Positions 29,258-38,553 are shown, counted from the stretch's first letter. The stretch: 64,000 nt of DNA from Ligilactobacillus salivarius DSM 20555 = ATCC 11741 (GCF_001435955.1 NZ_AYYT01000004.1:1-64000); one strand, 5' to 3'. Made by a program: numbers and translations. Notes: a model not told the origin generated them from the sequence alone.

Positions 29258-29764
29258 ATGCCTTCATCTACATTTGAACATTTATCTGAAAAAAAGAAAA
29301 ATACAATTATTCTCGCCTTACTCCATGAATTTTCAAAAGTATCTTTGAGTAAAGCTCAAGTTGCTCCAATTGTTAAAGAAGCTGAGATCGCACGTGGTGC
29401 CTTTTATAAATATTTTTCTGATTTAACTGATGCATATATTTTTCTTTATAAGTTAGCAATGAAAGACATCCATACTCCCTTTATTTCTAAGGGCGATCAA
29501 ACAGCCGATGCTTACGTTCAGCAAACTCTTGATTTTTTGACCAATACTCAAAAAAGTAAATATTATGACTTAATAAGGATGCATATCTTACATAACGAAC
29601 ATCATATTCCTGCCAAACCAATGTCTCCTGACGTTTCCCCTTTAGTTTGGGCAGTTGCTGAGTTATGTCACGCAACAATTAGAGAAAGTATGAGTTCTCC
29701 CGATAAACAAGATAAATATCTGGAACAACTTTACGTAGTTTTGACAAAGCTTTTGGAAAAATGA
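29258..29764 (+). CDS. TetR/AcrR family transcriptional regulator
   Basis: Probable repressor of 168 residues. The N-terminal helix-turn-helix spans about residues 15-60 (SLSKAQVAPIVKEAEIARGAFYKYF, with the family's GAFYKYF). The rest is a helical ligand domain without recognisable specificity. It starts the operon with the two ABC exporter genes, and two identical palindromes lie in its promoter. AAAGGAATG precedes the ATG. Confidence 0.9.
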   Translation: MPSSTFEHLSEKKKNTIILALLHEFSKVSLSKAQVAPIVKEAEIARGAFYKYFSDLTDAYIFLYKLAMKDIHTPFISKGDQTADAYVQQTLDFLTNTQKSKYYDLIRMHILHNEHHIPAKPMSPDVSPLVWAVAELCHATIRESMSSPDKQDKYLEQLYVVLTKLLEK

Positions 29765-29779
29765 AAGGAATGATACTGT

Positions 29780-30841
29780 ATGTTTCTTGCTTTAAAAGAA
29801 ATTAAACATGAAAAGTTACGTTATGGCTTAATCATTGCCATGATCGCCCTGATTAGTTATTTAATCTTTATCCTAACAAGTCTTGCATTAGGTCTTGCTC
29901 AAGAAAATACTGCTGCTATTGATAGTTGGAAAATAAAGAGTGTTGTCCTTAATAAAGATTCTGATACTAATTTACGTCAATCGTTATTAACTACCGAACA
30001 AGTAAATAAACTGACAAAGAACAAAAATAATGCCGTTATTGCTGAGGCTACAGTTGTTGCTAAAGCTACTGATAAAGAAAAGCAATCTGCTTCTTTTATC
30101 GGACTAGAGAAAGAACAATTTATTAATCGTGACTTAAAAATAAGTAGTGGTAGAAAATTTACTAATAATCATGAAGTTGTGGTTGACGATTCTTTTAAAC
30201 AAAAAGGATATAAATTAGGAGATTATCTAACCTTAAATTCAGATAGTACTAAATATAAAATTGTTGGATTCACTCATAATGCTAAAATTAATATTTCACC
30301 TATTATTTATGGAACTACTACAACATGGCAAAATTTGCGTGGTATGGGATCTAATTTCGGTGGAAGTGCTATTGTTTCTAAAAAAAATTCAATCAAAAAT
30401 ACTGATACTTCGTTAAAACTTTATACAGTTGAAGAAGTTATTAATAAGTTACCAGGATATTCTGCTCAGAATTCAACTTTTATCTTTATGATTGGATTTT
30501 TGATGATCATTTCCCTAATTATCATTGCAGTATTCCTTTATATAATCACGATTCAAAAGATTGGTAACTATGCTGTTCTCAGAGCTCAAGGTAGTCCTGC
30601 TAAACTTTTAGTTAATGCTACTTTTTCTCAGTCACTAATCCTAACTATTATTGGTCTTGGAATTAGTATCTTTTTAACTATCGGAACGTCATTTTCAATT
30701 CCAAATACTGTTCCTATGTCCTTTAACCTAACTTTTATGTTTGTCGTCTCGTTAGGATTAATTTTAATGGCAATTCTTGGTTCACTAATTCCTATCAGAA
30801 TTGTTCTTAAAGTAGATCCTGTTTCTGTTATTGGAGGATAA
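29780..30841 (+). CDS. ABC exporter permease, FtsX/MacB family
   Basis: Membrane protein of 353 residues with one N-terminal membrane segment (about 15-40), a large external domain (about 40-230), and three C-terminal segments. This is the FtsX-like layout of MacB-type exporters. Fifteen bases separate it from tetR and three from the ATPase gene. The cargo is unknown; such TetR-linked pairs often export toxic or membrane-active compounds. Confidence 0.87.
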   Translation: MFLALKEIKHEKLRYGLIIAMIALISYLIFILTSLALGLAQENTAAIDSWKIKSVVLNKDSDTNLRQSLLTTEQVNKLTKNKNNAVIAEATVVAKATDKEKQSASFIGLEKEQFINRDLKISSGRKFTNNHEVVVDDSFKQKGYKLGDYLTLNSDSTKYKIVGFTHNAKINISPIIYGTTTTWQNLRGMGSNFGGSAIVSKKNSIKNTDTSLKLYTVEEVINKLPGYSAQNSTFIFMIGFLMIISLIIIAVFLYIITIQKIGNYAVLRAQGSPAKLLVNATFSQSLILTIIGLGISIFLTIGTSFSIPNTVPMSFNLTFMFVVSLGLILMAILGSLIPIRIVLKVDPVSVIGG

Positions 30842-30844
30842 AAA

Positions 30845-31519
30845 ATGTCTGTTATTGAATTAAAAAATATTAATAAGTATTTCGGTAAAGATACTGCTCA
30901 AGTACATGTCCTACGTGATTTAAATTTTACTGCTGAAAAAGGAAAGCTCATTTTAATCCTAGGTCCATCTGGTTCTGGCAAAAGTACCTTTTTAACGATT
31001 GCTGGTGGGCTTCAATCTGCAGATTCTGGACAAGTAATGATTAATGATAAAGATATTAGTGTTTTTTCTGCTAAAGAACGTGATAATTTACGACTAAATC
31101 AAATTGGCTTTATTTTACAAGCTTATAACTTAGTTCCTTACTTAACTGTCGCTGAACAATTTACTTTAGTTGATAAGATTAAAAAAGTAAATAATCTTTC
31201 TAAAGAGGCATTAAATCAATTATTAGTTAAACTAGGTATCGATAATTTGATTAATAAATATCCAGATCAACTATCTGGTGGTCAAAAACAAAGAGTGGCC
31301 ATTGCTCGAGCCTTATATACCAACCCTGAAATTATCTTAGCTGATGAACCAACAGCTGCTTTAGATAGTGTAAAAGTTAAAGAAGTTGGTAGTTTACTGG
31401 CCAATCTAGCCCATGACCAGAATAAAGCAATTCTTGTCGTCACACATGATGTTAGATTAGAAAAATTTGCCGATGAAATTTACCAATTAGATGATGGAAA
31501 TTTAATAAGATCTAAATAA
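30845..31519 (+). CDS. ABC exporter ATP-binding protein (LolD/MacB type)
   Basis: ATPase of 224 residues that powers the FtsX-like permease upstream. Walker A is GPSGSGKST at residues 40-48, the Q-loop is near 91 (FILQAYNL), the signature LSGGQ is near 142, and Walker B ILADEPT near 162. GGAGG precedes the ATG. It is the last gene of the operon, with a terminator 12 bases beyond it. Confidence 0.92.
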   Translation: MSVIELKNINKYFGKDTAQVHVLRDLNFTAEKGKLILILGPSGSGKSTFLTIAGGLQSADSGQVMINDKDISVFSAKERDNLRLNQIGFILQAYNLVPYLTVAEQFTLVDKIKKVNNLSKEALNQLLVKLGIDNLINKYPDQLSGGQKQRVAIARALYTNPEIILADEPTAALDSVKVKEVGSLLANLAHDQNKAILVVTHDVRLEKFADEIYQLDDGNLIRSK

Positions 31520-31531
31520 TATAATATTAGG

Positions 31532-31566
31532 CGCAACAATTCATTTCATTTGTTGCGTTTCTTTTT
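31532..31566 (+). terminator. Terminator of the tetR-ABC operon
   Basis: Arms CGCAACAA and TTGTTGCG around a ten-base loop, then TTTCTTTTT. Confidence 0.8.
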
Positions 31567-31570
31567 GTGG

Positions 31571-31579
31571 TGCTATACT
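31571..31579 (+). promoter_or_regulatory. Extended -10 promoter of the nitroreductase gene
   Basis: TGCTATACT with TATACT at 31574-31579, right after the preceding terminator and about 40 bases before the start. Confidence 0.6.
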
Positions 31580-31617
31580 TAAATGTATATTTTATCTAGA
31601 GAGATAGGAGAACTGTA

Positions 31618-32376
31618 ATGAATTTAAATAATACTATTAAAACGCAACTTAATCATCGCTCTATTAGACATTTCAAGAATCAACAACTTGATAAAGAAAC
31701 CTTAAATACTCTTTATGAAGTTGCAAATCATACTGCAAGTAGCCAGTTTCTTCAACAATTCTCTATTATTCATGTTACAGACAAGAACAAACGCACTAAG
31801 TTAGCCGAAATTTGTAACCAACCACCAGTATCTGAAAATGGTGAACTTTTTATCTTCTTAATCGATCTACATCGCAATGTAAAATTGCGCCAAGAAGCTA
31901 ACCTTGATGATGGTCGCTTGCATACAATGGATTTGTACCTTCAAGGCTTATCTGATGCTACTTTAGCTGTTCAAAACATGTACCTTGCAGCTGAAAGTTT
32001 AGGCCTAGGAGGCGTAATTCTAGGTAGCATTCGCAATGATATTCGTGCTGTCAGTGAATTATTCAATCTTCCTGATATGGTAATTCCTGCTTTAGGTTTG
32101 CAAATAGGTATCCCTGATGAAGAAATTCAGCAAAAGCCTCGTTTACCATTATCATTCAAAGTCTTTGAAAATGAATATCAGGATAATCTGTCTACACAAG
32201 ACTATGAAGATTACGATAAAGAAGTTGAACATTACTATTTAAGTCGTACCTCTAACCCACGTAAAGAGAATTTCACTCAACAAATTATTGGCAAAAATAG
32301 CAATCTTAATCGAAAAGTTACCAAACGTGATGAAGTTCTCGAATTAACACATTCTAAAGGTATGCTTTGGAATTAA
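31618..32376 (+). CDS. NfrA-like FMN-dependent nitroreductase / flavin reductase
   Basis: Flavoprotein of 252 residues that resembles oxygen-insensitive NAD(P)H nitroreductases such as NfrA. The N-terminus has the FMN-phosphate contact RSIRHF (residues 14-19), and a later GLGGVILGSIRND stretch (around 124-136) is typical of the family. The natural substrate cannot be read from sequence; quinones, flavins or disulfides are possible. It is a single-gene unit with AGGAG before the ATG and a shared terminator downstream. Confidence 0.85.
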   Translation: MNLNNTIKTQLNHRSIRHFKNQQLDKETLNTLYEVANHTASSQFLQQFSIIHVTDKNKRTKLAEICNQPPVSENGELFIFLIDLHRNVKLRQEANLDDGRLHTMDLYLQGLSDATLAVQNMYLAAESLGLGGVILGSIRNDIRAVSELFNLPDMVIPALGLQIGIPDEEIQQKPRLPLSFKVFENEYQDNLSTQDYEDYDKEVEHYYLSRTSNPRKENFTQQIIGKNSNLNRKVTKRDEVLELTHSKGMLWN

Positions 32377-32431
32377 AAAATTCCTAAGACCTGATTGGCT
32401 TACATTTCCAATCAAGTACTCAGGAATTTTT
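32376..32431. terminator. Bidirectional terminator between nitroreductase and helD
   Basis: Outer arms AAAAATTCCT and AGGAATTTTT and inner arms GATTGG and CCAATC form a long stem with A and T tracts at either side, between convergent genes. Confidence 0.85.
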
Positions 32432-34723
32432 TTATAACATTTCATACAATTCTGGATTTACCCTGTCCATTAATGGTGTTAATTCTTTAACAACGAATAT
32501 ATCTAATCTATGCATCGCTCTAGAACAAATTGTATAAACTAATTGTCTTTCACTTTCATCATGATAATTATTTCTATTAGCATTCCACATTATTACAGCA
32601 TCAAATTCCAGTCCCTTTGCTAAAAATGCTGGTACCACAATTGTCCCTGGAACTAAGCGTTGGTTTTCAGTCTTAATTAAAGTAACTTGAGCACCTTTTT
32701 GCTTTAATTCCTCTGTCAACTTCTCACATTCAGCTAATGTTTTACCAATAATTGCAGTAGTCATCTTTTCTGCATCATTTCTGTGCAATTGCATAACTAC
32801 ATCATTAACTAATTTTTCTTCATCGCTATCAATTGTAATAGTTGGTAATGGTCCTTTGCGAGCAAAAGATGTAACCTTTTCTCCATTTACTAATACTTCT
32901 TTTGTAAAGTCTGTTATTTGTTGGGTTGAACGATATGATTGTGTCAATTGGATAACTTTTGTTCTATCTTTATCAAACATTGTGCCTAATTCGTCCAACA
33001 ATGTATGGCTATTTTCCTTGGTAAAAATAGCTTGATTTAAATCACCTAACATTGTAAATTTAGCACGTGGAAAACCAAATTTTAGATATGCTAATTGATA
33101 TGCTGTATAATCTTGAATTTCATCAATAAAGACATGCTTAATATCTACTTCGCCACGTTTTCCCGTAATCAAATCATACAAATACAGGTAAATAGTTACA
33201 TCAGCTATTGTTAATTTATGATTTTTCAAACGACTGATTGTCATATCGACATCATCATTCCACTGTTCTAAAGTTAAATCAAATTTTGCTAAATCAACTA
33301 GTTCTGGAATATTACGCATGAAATGAACAAATTGTTTATTAATACTTAAAAAGCGATTACGCACAATAGCTCTTTGAACTGGACGTAATTGTTTCATAAC
33401 GTAACTGCGGGCTAAGAATTTTAGCTCTTGATCACCATTAACAAAATTACGTGGCTCATCACCATATAATTCATTGAGCTCTTCTCTACTTAAATCTTGT
33501 ATTTGTTTTTGAACACTATCTTGCTTAGCAAGTTCTCCTACCTTACTATTCAGAATTTTAATAAGTTTTTCTTTAGTAGCAGACAAACGATTACGTAGAT
33601 TGTAATTACTATTAAAACTATAGTAAATTTTCTTTATATCTTTTTTAGAGAAGAAGATTTCTCCATTATATTTTATATCTCTAAATCTCATTCCAGCAGT
33701 ATTTAAATAATCACTATAATTAGTTGTCGCATTAAACATTGTTAAGCTGCTTTTTAAAGCTGAAATTTTTCTTCTTAATGGCTGATTATCTTCATCAAAT
33801 CTTTCTTGTAACGTCTCTACATGTATCTTAGGTAGACGACGTTGTGAATATTGATAGTAAGTCATTTGAACCATATTTTGTTCCCCTAATTCTGGTAGAA
33901 CTTGATCAATATAGTCATTAAATAACTGGTTTGGTGAAAATAATACCACTTGACTCGAGCTCAAATTTCCACGATAACGATACAATAGATATGCTACTCT
34001 TTGTAATACAGCAGATGTTTTACCTGAACCTGCAGCACCTTGAACAAATAGCAAGTCAGACTTAGTATCTCTGATAATCTTATTTTGTTCTTTTTGAATC
34101 GTAGTAACAATACTCTTCATCTTAATGTCAGAAGATTCGTCTAGAACTTCCAATAACATTTGATCCCCAACAGTTTCATCAGTGTCAAATAAAGTTATGA
34201 TCTTGCCATCTTCTACCATAAACTGTCTTTTTAGAGTTAATACTGCTGTTTGTGGGCCATCAGGTGTATCATATGTTACTTCTCCTAATTTACCATCATA
34301 GTAAATACTAGAAATTGGAGCACGCCAATCATAAATCATAAAATGGTCTGGGGTATCCGCAAACGAACCTAATCCTATATAAATAGATTCCTGCTTACCA
34401 TCATTCTCAGTGAAATCTATTCTAGCAAAGTACGGCTTTTTCTCTAACTTTTCAAGAACTTCTAATCTCTGTGTTGCATGTTGCCAACTATTTTCGCGTT
34501 CTTGTAAAAGTTGTTGCTGTTGTCTTACAGTTAGACCAGTTTCCATAATTCCAGCATAGGAGCCTGTTTTAATTCTGACATTATTTTTAAAATCATCCAT
34601 AATGTCTTTTCTATCTTGTTCAACCTTATTAATCTCGGATTGATGTCTCTTTTCAGCTTGCTTTATTTTAGCAACAACATCATCCATATGTTTTTGTTCT
34701 AATTCTTTTTCAGTAAGAGCCAT
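32432..34723 (-). CDS. helD: HelD-type RNA polymerase recycling ATPase (UvrD-like helicase family)
   Basis: Superfamily 1 ATPase of 763 residues. An N-terminal coiled-coil arm (about 1-90) precedes Walker A GAAGSGKTS near residue 229. Walker B HVFIDEIQDY and other UvrD-like motifs follow (MLGDLNQ, QLTQSYRSTQQI, VPAFLAKGLEFD). This is the layout of HelD, which uses ATP to free RNA polymerase from stalled complexes. I start it at the ATG of MALTEK, which has AAAGGGG upstream. Confidence 0.88.
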   Translation of the reverse strand: MALTEKELEQKHMDDVVAKIKQAEKRHQSEINKVEQDRKDIMDDFKNNVRIKTGSYAGIMETGLTVRQQQQLLQERENSWQHATQRLEVLEKLEKKPYFARIDFTENDGKQESIYIGLGSFADTPDHFMIYDWRAPISSIYYDGKLGEVTYDTPDGPQTAVLTLKRQFMVEDGKIITLFDTDETVGDQMLLEVLDESSDIKMKSIVTTIQKEQNKIIRDTKSDLLFVQGAAGSGKTSAVLQRVAYLLYRYRGNLSSSQVVLFSPNQLFNDYIDQVLPELGEQNMVQMTYYQYSQRRLPKIHVETLQERFDEDNQPLRRKISALKSSLTMFNATTNYSDYLNTAGMRFRDIKYNGEIFFSKKDIKKIYYSFNSNYNLRNRLSATKEKLIKILNSKVGELAKQDSVQKQIQDLSREELNELYGDEPRNFVNGDQELKFLARSYVMKQLRPVQRAIVRNRFLSINKQFVHFMRNIPELVDLAKFDLTLEQWNDDVDMTISRLKNHKLTIADVTIYLYLYDLITGKRGEVDIKHVFIDEIQDYTAYQLAYLKFGFPRAKFTMLGDLNQAIFTKENSHTLLDELGTMFDKDRTKVIQLTQSYRSTQQITDFTKEVLVNGEKVTSFARKGPLPTITIDSDEEKLVNDVVMQLHRNDAEKMTTAIIGKTLAECEKLTEELKQKGAQVTLIKTENQRLVPGTIVVPAFLAKGLEFDAVIMWNANRNNYHDESERQLVYTICSRAMHRLDIFVVKELTPLMDRVNPELYEML

Positions 34724-34765
34724 TTTTAACAACCCCTTTCAAATTATCAAAAAACTCGTCATACT

Positions 34766-34794
34766 ATTGTATCATTTTTAACTGTTTATAACAA
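34766..34794 (-). promoter_or_regulatory. Promoter of helD
   Basis: Minus-strand TTGTTA at 34789-34794 and TACAAT at 34766-34771, 17 bases apart, with TGA before the -10. Confidence 0.6.
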
Positions 34795-34890
34795 ATTTTA
34801 AATATTTTTTATAACTATTATCCTTTACTTAATTTATAAAAAAGTAAAAATCATTTAATTTAACCTACAAATAAATCACTCGAGCCTGTA

Positions 34891-34926
34891 TAATAATGTA
34901 TTGTAATAATACGAATACAGTGTTGA
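34891..34926 (+). promoter_or_regulatory. Possible second promoter or operator dyad before the antiporter gene
   Basis: TATAAT occurs within CTGTATAATAATG, and CTGTAT/ATACAG plus GTATT/AATAC inverted repeats follow. No convincing -35 is present. If active, its transcript would include the hairpin at 34927-34960. Confidence 0.3.
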
Positions 34927-34960
34927 AGGCTAGGATGAATAATTTAATTCATTCTAGCCT
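34927..34960. promoter_or_regulatory. Strong hairpin abutting the antiporter promoter
   Basis: Arms of 14 bases (34927-34940 and 34947-34960, core GGCTAG / CTAGCC) with one wobble pair and a six-base loop. The following TTTATG is too short for a good terminator. It covers the -35 position of the promoter at 34964-34972, so it may be an operator or a short terminator. Confidence 0.55.
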
Positions 34961-34963
34961 TTA

Positions 34964-34972
34964 TGTTATACT
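34964..34972 (+). promoter_or_regulatory. Extended -10 promoter of the antiporter gene
   Basis: TGTTATACT with TATACT at 34967-34972, about 35 bases before the ATG. Confidence 0.6.
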
Positions 34973-35007
34973 TATATAGAAAAAATTTAAGATTAGAAGG
35001 TATTACT

Positions 35008-36864
35008 ATGTCAGTTTCATTTTTAATTGTTACACTGGCAGCTTTTATCACACCTATGGTTTTAGCAAGATTCAAAGTATCTTTTCTTCCTACTTCAGTT
35101 GCTGAAATTATTATAGGTATTATTATTGGTAAAAGTTGTTTCAATTTAATTCATGCTGATACGCTCTTGAGTTGGTGTTCAACTTTCGGGGTTATACTAT
35201 TAATGTTTTTAAGTGGTATGGAAATTGATTTTAGCTTATTTAAGAAGAATTCACATACCTTATCCCCGTTAGAAGCAAAAATGGCAGCTAATGAACCTAA
35301 AACTTCACCTGTTAGAGCTGCAACTTATGCGTATGCTTTTTCTTTAGTCGCATCGCTAATTTTAGCTTTGCTATTTAAAGTTACAGGCTTATTCTCAGAT
35401 GTTGGTTTAGCTACTATTTTATTTAGTACTGTTTCTTTAGGAATTATGACTTCATTATTGAAAGAAAATGAGTTACTAAGCCGTCCATTCGGTCAAACTA
35501 TTCTTTTGTTCTCTGTATTAGGTGAAGTTATTCCTATGATTGCTTTAACCGCTTATTCCTCTATCTATGCAGGAAAAGGTGCTAGTTTATGGTTGATTAC
35601 ATTGCTATTCATAGCTGCAGCGTTCTTATTCAATCGTTTCAGACACTTCTTCTCATTCTTTGATAAAATCAATAAAGCAACTACACAAATTGATATGCGT
35701 CTTGCTTTCTTTGTTATCATCGCTTTAGTTTTAGTAGCTGAGACAGTTGGAGCTGAAAATATTCTTGGTGCTTTCGTTGCCGGAATTGTTTTGAAATTAT
35801 TAGAACCTGCTGAAGAAACAGAACATCGCCTTGATGCAATTGGATATGGTTTCTTTACTCCTTTCTTCTTTATTTTAACAGGGGTAAATTTAGATATTCC
35901 ATCATTGATGCGTTCGCCTAAAACATTATTATTAATTCCTTTATTCTTTGTAGCCTTTATCCTCGCAAAACTTCCAGGATATTTTGGTTTCCAAAGACGT
36001 TTTAGTAAAAAGAACTCCTTTGTTGGTGCTGTTGCAACAAGTACTACTATCACATTAGTAGTAACAACCTTAAAGATTGCTGAACACTTACATGCTATAA
36101 CTCCACAACAATCTGGTGCTTTTTTACTTGCTGGAATTCTTACTTGTATCGTAGGACCTGTTTTCTTTAATAAACAATATAAACCTGAACCAGAAGATCA
36201 AAAGCAAACTTCATTGCATATTATTGGTGTAAATCTAGTTACAGTATCTGCTGCTCAACAACTTTCTAAAGGAATGTATGATGTTCAAATGTATACAGAT
36301 AATTCTAAGAATTTTACAACCTACAATTCTCAAGCTAATGTACATTTCTTAGATTCTTTAGATCCTGATGAGTTAATTGCTAATCATATTTTTGATACTG
36401 ATATTCTCGTTTTAGGGTATGCTGATTATAATGTTAATTATAAATTATCTCTTGCAGCTAAAAAGTATGGTGTAAATCGTGTCATTGTTCGTTTTGAAAA
36501 TCGTAATCCACTTAATGATATGGAAGATGAACTTAAAAAAGCTGGTATTGAATACTTCAGTTATTTCGATATCAATGTAGGTATGATGCGTTCAATGATT
36601 GATAGTCCATCTATGCTACAAATTCTTACAAGTTCTGAATCTCGTTTATATGAAGTGGTAGTTAATGATTCAATTTTTGTTGGAGTTGAAGTTAAAGACT
36701 TACCACATATTGATAAGATTACAATCAGTAGAATTTATCGTAATGGACATGCTATTGCACCTCATGGTTATACGCAATTACAATTAGGTGATCATATTAT
36801 CTTCTCTGCTAGTGCTGAAGAAAGTGCTTATTTCAGACGTAAACTTCAAAGAAGGAATGAATAG
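35008..36864 (+). CDS. CPA2-family cation/proton antiporter with RCK domains (CpaA/KefB-like)
   Basis: Membrane antiporter of 618 residues, probably exchanging K+ or Na+ for protons. About 12 membrane segments fill residues 1-385. A cytosolic RCK_N/TrkA-N-like domain (about 405-520) and an RCK_C domain (about 530-615) follow. The glycine motif expected in the RCK_N Rossmann fold reads GVNLVTVS, so NAD binding is doubtful. RCK_C domains of the similar S. aureus CpaA bind cyclic di-AMP. I start it at the ATG of MSVSFLIV behind AGAAGG. It is a single-gene unit. Confidence 0.88.
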   Translation: MSVSFLIVTLAAFITPMVLARFKVSFLPTSVAEIIIGIIIGKSCFNLIHADTLLSWCSTFGVILLMFLSGMEIDFSLFKKNSHTLSPLEAKMAANEPKTSPVRAATYAYAFSLVASLILALLFKVTGLFSDVGLATILFSTVSLGIMTSLLKENELLSRPFGQTILLFSVLGEVIPMIALTAYSSIYAGKGASLWLITLLFIAAAFLFNRFRHFFSFFDKINKATTQIDMRLAFFVIIALVLVAETVGAENILGAFVAGIVLKLLEPAEETEHRLDAIGYGFFTPFFFILTGVNLDIPSLMRSPKTLLLIPLFFVAFILAKLPGYFGFQRRFSKKNSFVGAVATSTTITLVVTTLKIAEHLHAITPQQSGAFLLAGILTCIVGPVFFNKQYKPEPEDQKQTSLHIIGVNLVTVSAAQQLSKGMYDVQMYTDNSKNFTTYNSQANVHFLDSLDPDELIANHIFDTDILVLGYADYNVNYKLSLAAKKYGVNRVIVRFENRNPLNDMEDELKKAGIEYFSYFDINVGMMRSMIDSPSMLQILTSSESRLYEVVVNDSIFVGVEVKDLPHIDKITISRIYRNGHAIAPHGYTQLQLGDHIIFSASAEESAYFRRKLQRRNE

Positions 36865-36870
36865 TTGTTT

Positions 36871-36905
36871 AAAAGGACTATGCTCAATGCGTAGTCCTTT
36901 TTTCA
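36871..36905 (+). terminator. Terminator of the antiporter gene
   Basis: Thirteen-base arms with AAAAGGACTA and TAGTCCTTTT and a five-base loop, then TTTTC. Confidence 0.88.
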
Positions 36906-36962
36906 TTCTCAATATACATCACTATCTTTTATCTAAATTATTAATCATCACTACTAACAACT

Positions 36963-37556
36963 TTAATCTTCTAATACAAATTGCATCACTAATTTTTTAA
37001 AAGTATCGAGTTTCCCTTTAAAATTATGATCTGCCTTAGAAATAATTTGACTACTACAATCTGTTTCTAGTACTTCCAATCTCTCAATAAGATCTGAATA
37101 ATCAACACTAGGATCATATTGACCAAAAACCACTTGTACTTTTGCTCCACTAAAGTTAATCAGGCCCTTTTTAATTTTATGCCAATTAATTGCCAGTGGT
37201 GGATTAATTGCTAAAATTCGGCTAACTTTAGTATTTAAATATCCTTGTTGCAATACTAATAATCCACCTCGCGAAATTCCAATTAATATAATTTCTTTAA
37301 TATCTATTAAGTATGTTGAAACTTTTTCCAACTCTTCTTGTAAATTTAGTGGAGAATCAACTGGATTAGCTGAAACAACCACGGCATATCCTCTTTCATT
37401 CTGAATTTTACTTGCTAATTCTAAATACTTATTTTTATACCCATAAATTGAACCAGCAGCACCAGTTTTAATAAAAACTAACTTAGACTTTCCAAACATT
37501 AAACCATATTGCTGATCAACTTTATCATACTTTATTTTAGTATTTCTTTCCGACAT
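36963..37556 (-). CDS. Small alpha/beta-hydrolase fold protein
   Basis: Cytosolic protein of 197 residues. The nucleophile elbow is GISRGG with Ser95. Asp148 (GQYDPS) and His177 (ADHNF) complete a plausible catalytic triad in the right order. It resembles the short dienelactone-hydrolase-like or esterase-like proteins, but the substrate is unknown. It is transcribed alone, opposite to the antiporter gene and downstream of the rpsI terminator. Confidence 0.75.
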   Translation of the reverse strand: MSERNTKIKYDKVDQQYGLMFGKSKLVFIKTGAAGSIYGYKNKYLELASKIQNERGYAVVVSANPVDSPLNLQEELEKVSTYLIDIKEIILIGISRGGLLVLQQGYLNTKVSRILAINPPLAINWHKIKKGLINFSGAKVQVVFGQYDPSVDYSDLIERLEVLETDCSSQIISKADHNFKGKLDTFKKLVMQFVLED

Positions 37557-37631
37557 TATCTGCCCCCTATAAAGTTCTAATTTAAAATTTCAATCCCACA
37601 GTTAATTCAATTTTACTATCATATTAATGCA

Positions 37632-37667
37632 TAACAAAAAGCACATCCCAACAAGAGATGTGCTTTT
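37632..37667 (-). terminator. Terminator after rpsI
   Basis: Perfect eleven-base arms AAAAGCACATC and GATGTGCTTTT with a nine-base loop. TTTTTGTTAT follows on the minus strand. Confidence 0.88.
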
Positions 37668-37685
37668 CCGATAATATGGTATATA

Positions 37686-38078
37686 TTAACGTTTTGAGAA
37701 TTGTGAAGCTTTACGAGCTTTCTTAAGACCTGGTTTCTTACGTTCTTTCATACGAGCGTCACGTGTTAATAAACCAGCTGACTTCAATACTCCACGGAAA
37801 TCTGGATCTACTTCAAGTAAAGCACGTGCAATTCCATGACGAGTTGCACCAGCTTGACCAGAGAATCCACCACCATTTACGTTAACAAAAACGTCGTATT
37901 GACCTTTTGTTTCTGTAACGCCAAATGGTTGTACCATATCTTCGCGAATGTTTGCGAATGGAATGTATTCTTCTGCAGGTTTTCCGTTCATTGTGATCTT
38001 ACCTGTACCTGGTACTAAGCGAACACGAGCAACGGAGTTCTTACGACGGCCTGTGCCTTGATATTGTACTTGAGCCAC
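37686..38078 (-). CDS. rpsI: 30S ribosomal protein S9 (uS9)
   Basis: Component of the small-subunit head near the P site. The 130-residue protein starts [13 protein letters not shown] and ends in the conserved basic tail finishing KR, whose last residues contact P-site tRNA. It follows rplM after 13 bases, the standard L13-S9 pair, and is closed by a terminator. The ribosome site is AGGAGG. Confidence 0.97.
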   Translation of the reverse strand: MAQVQYQGTGRRKNSVARVRLVPGTGKITMNGKPAEEYIPFANIREDMVQPFGVTETKGQYDVFVNVNGGGFSGQAGATRHGIARALLEVDPDFRGVLKSAGLLTRDARMKERKKPGLKKARKASQFSKR

Positions 38079-38091
38079 TTTCTAATTCCTC

Positions 38092-38535
38092 CTAGATTAA
38101 TTTGTTAATATCCAATACTTCTGGTTGTTGTGCTTCATGCTTGTGATCTGCACCACGGTATACATGTAACTTCTTAGCTTGTTGACGACCAAGAGTACCC
38201 TTTGGAAGCATACCTTTAACAGATAATGCTAATAACTTTTCAGGATCCTTTTCACGGTAGTCACCAGCTGTACGAGCTTTCAAACCACCTGGATGATTTG
38301 AGTGGTGGTAGTAAACTTTATCAGAAGCCTTACGACCTGTTAAAGCAACCTTTTCAGCATTGATAACAATTACATAGTCACCTGTATCTACGTTTGGTGT
38401 AAATGTTGGTTTATTCTTACCACGTAAAATAGATGCTACAGCTGATGATAAACGTCCCAAAGGAACATCTGTTGCATCAACTACATACCATTTACGTTCT
38501 ACTTCGCCTGGTTTTGCAATATATGTTGTACGCAC
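38092..38535 (-). CDS. rplM: 50S ribosomal protein L13 (uL13)
   Basis: Early assembly protein of the large subunit. I start it at GTG 38535 ([16 protein letters not shown], read as Met), giving 147 residues as in relatives. An in-frame ATG five codons earlier is part of the Shine-Dalgarno sequence itself (ATGGAGGAA), so the longer form is unlikely. The gene has its own promoter and a structured leader in which L13 may act as autorepressor. Confidence 0.95.
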   Translation of the reverse strand: MRTTYIAKPGEVERKWYVVDATDVPLGRLSSAVASILRGKNKPTFTPNVDTGDYVIVINAEKVALTGRKASDKVYYHHSNHPGGLKARTAGDYREKDPEKLLALSVKGMLPKGTLGRQQAKKLHVYRGADHKHEAQQPEVLDINKLI

Positions 38536-38553
38536 GTTTATTTCCTCCATTTG

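Noticed and set aside
34860-35008. Cyclic di-AMP (ydaO) riboswitch ahead of the antiporter gene
   Set aside because: The leader is too short and lacks the conserved ydaO blocks; only simple hairpins are present.
35565-36053. Open frame of 162 codons on the minus strand inside the antiporter gene
   Set aside because: Antisense shadow of a membrane protein gene, with no ribosome site or promoter.
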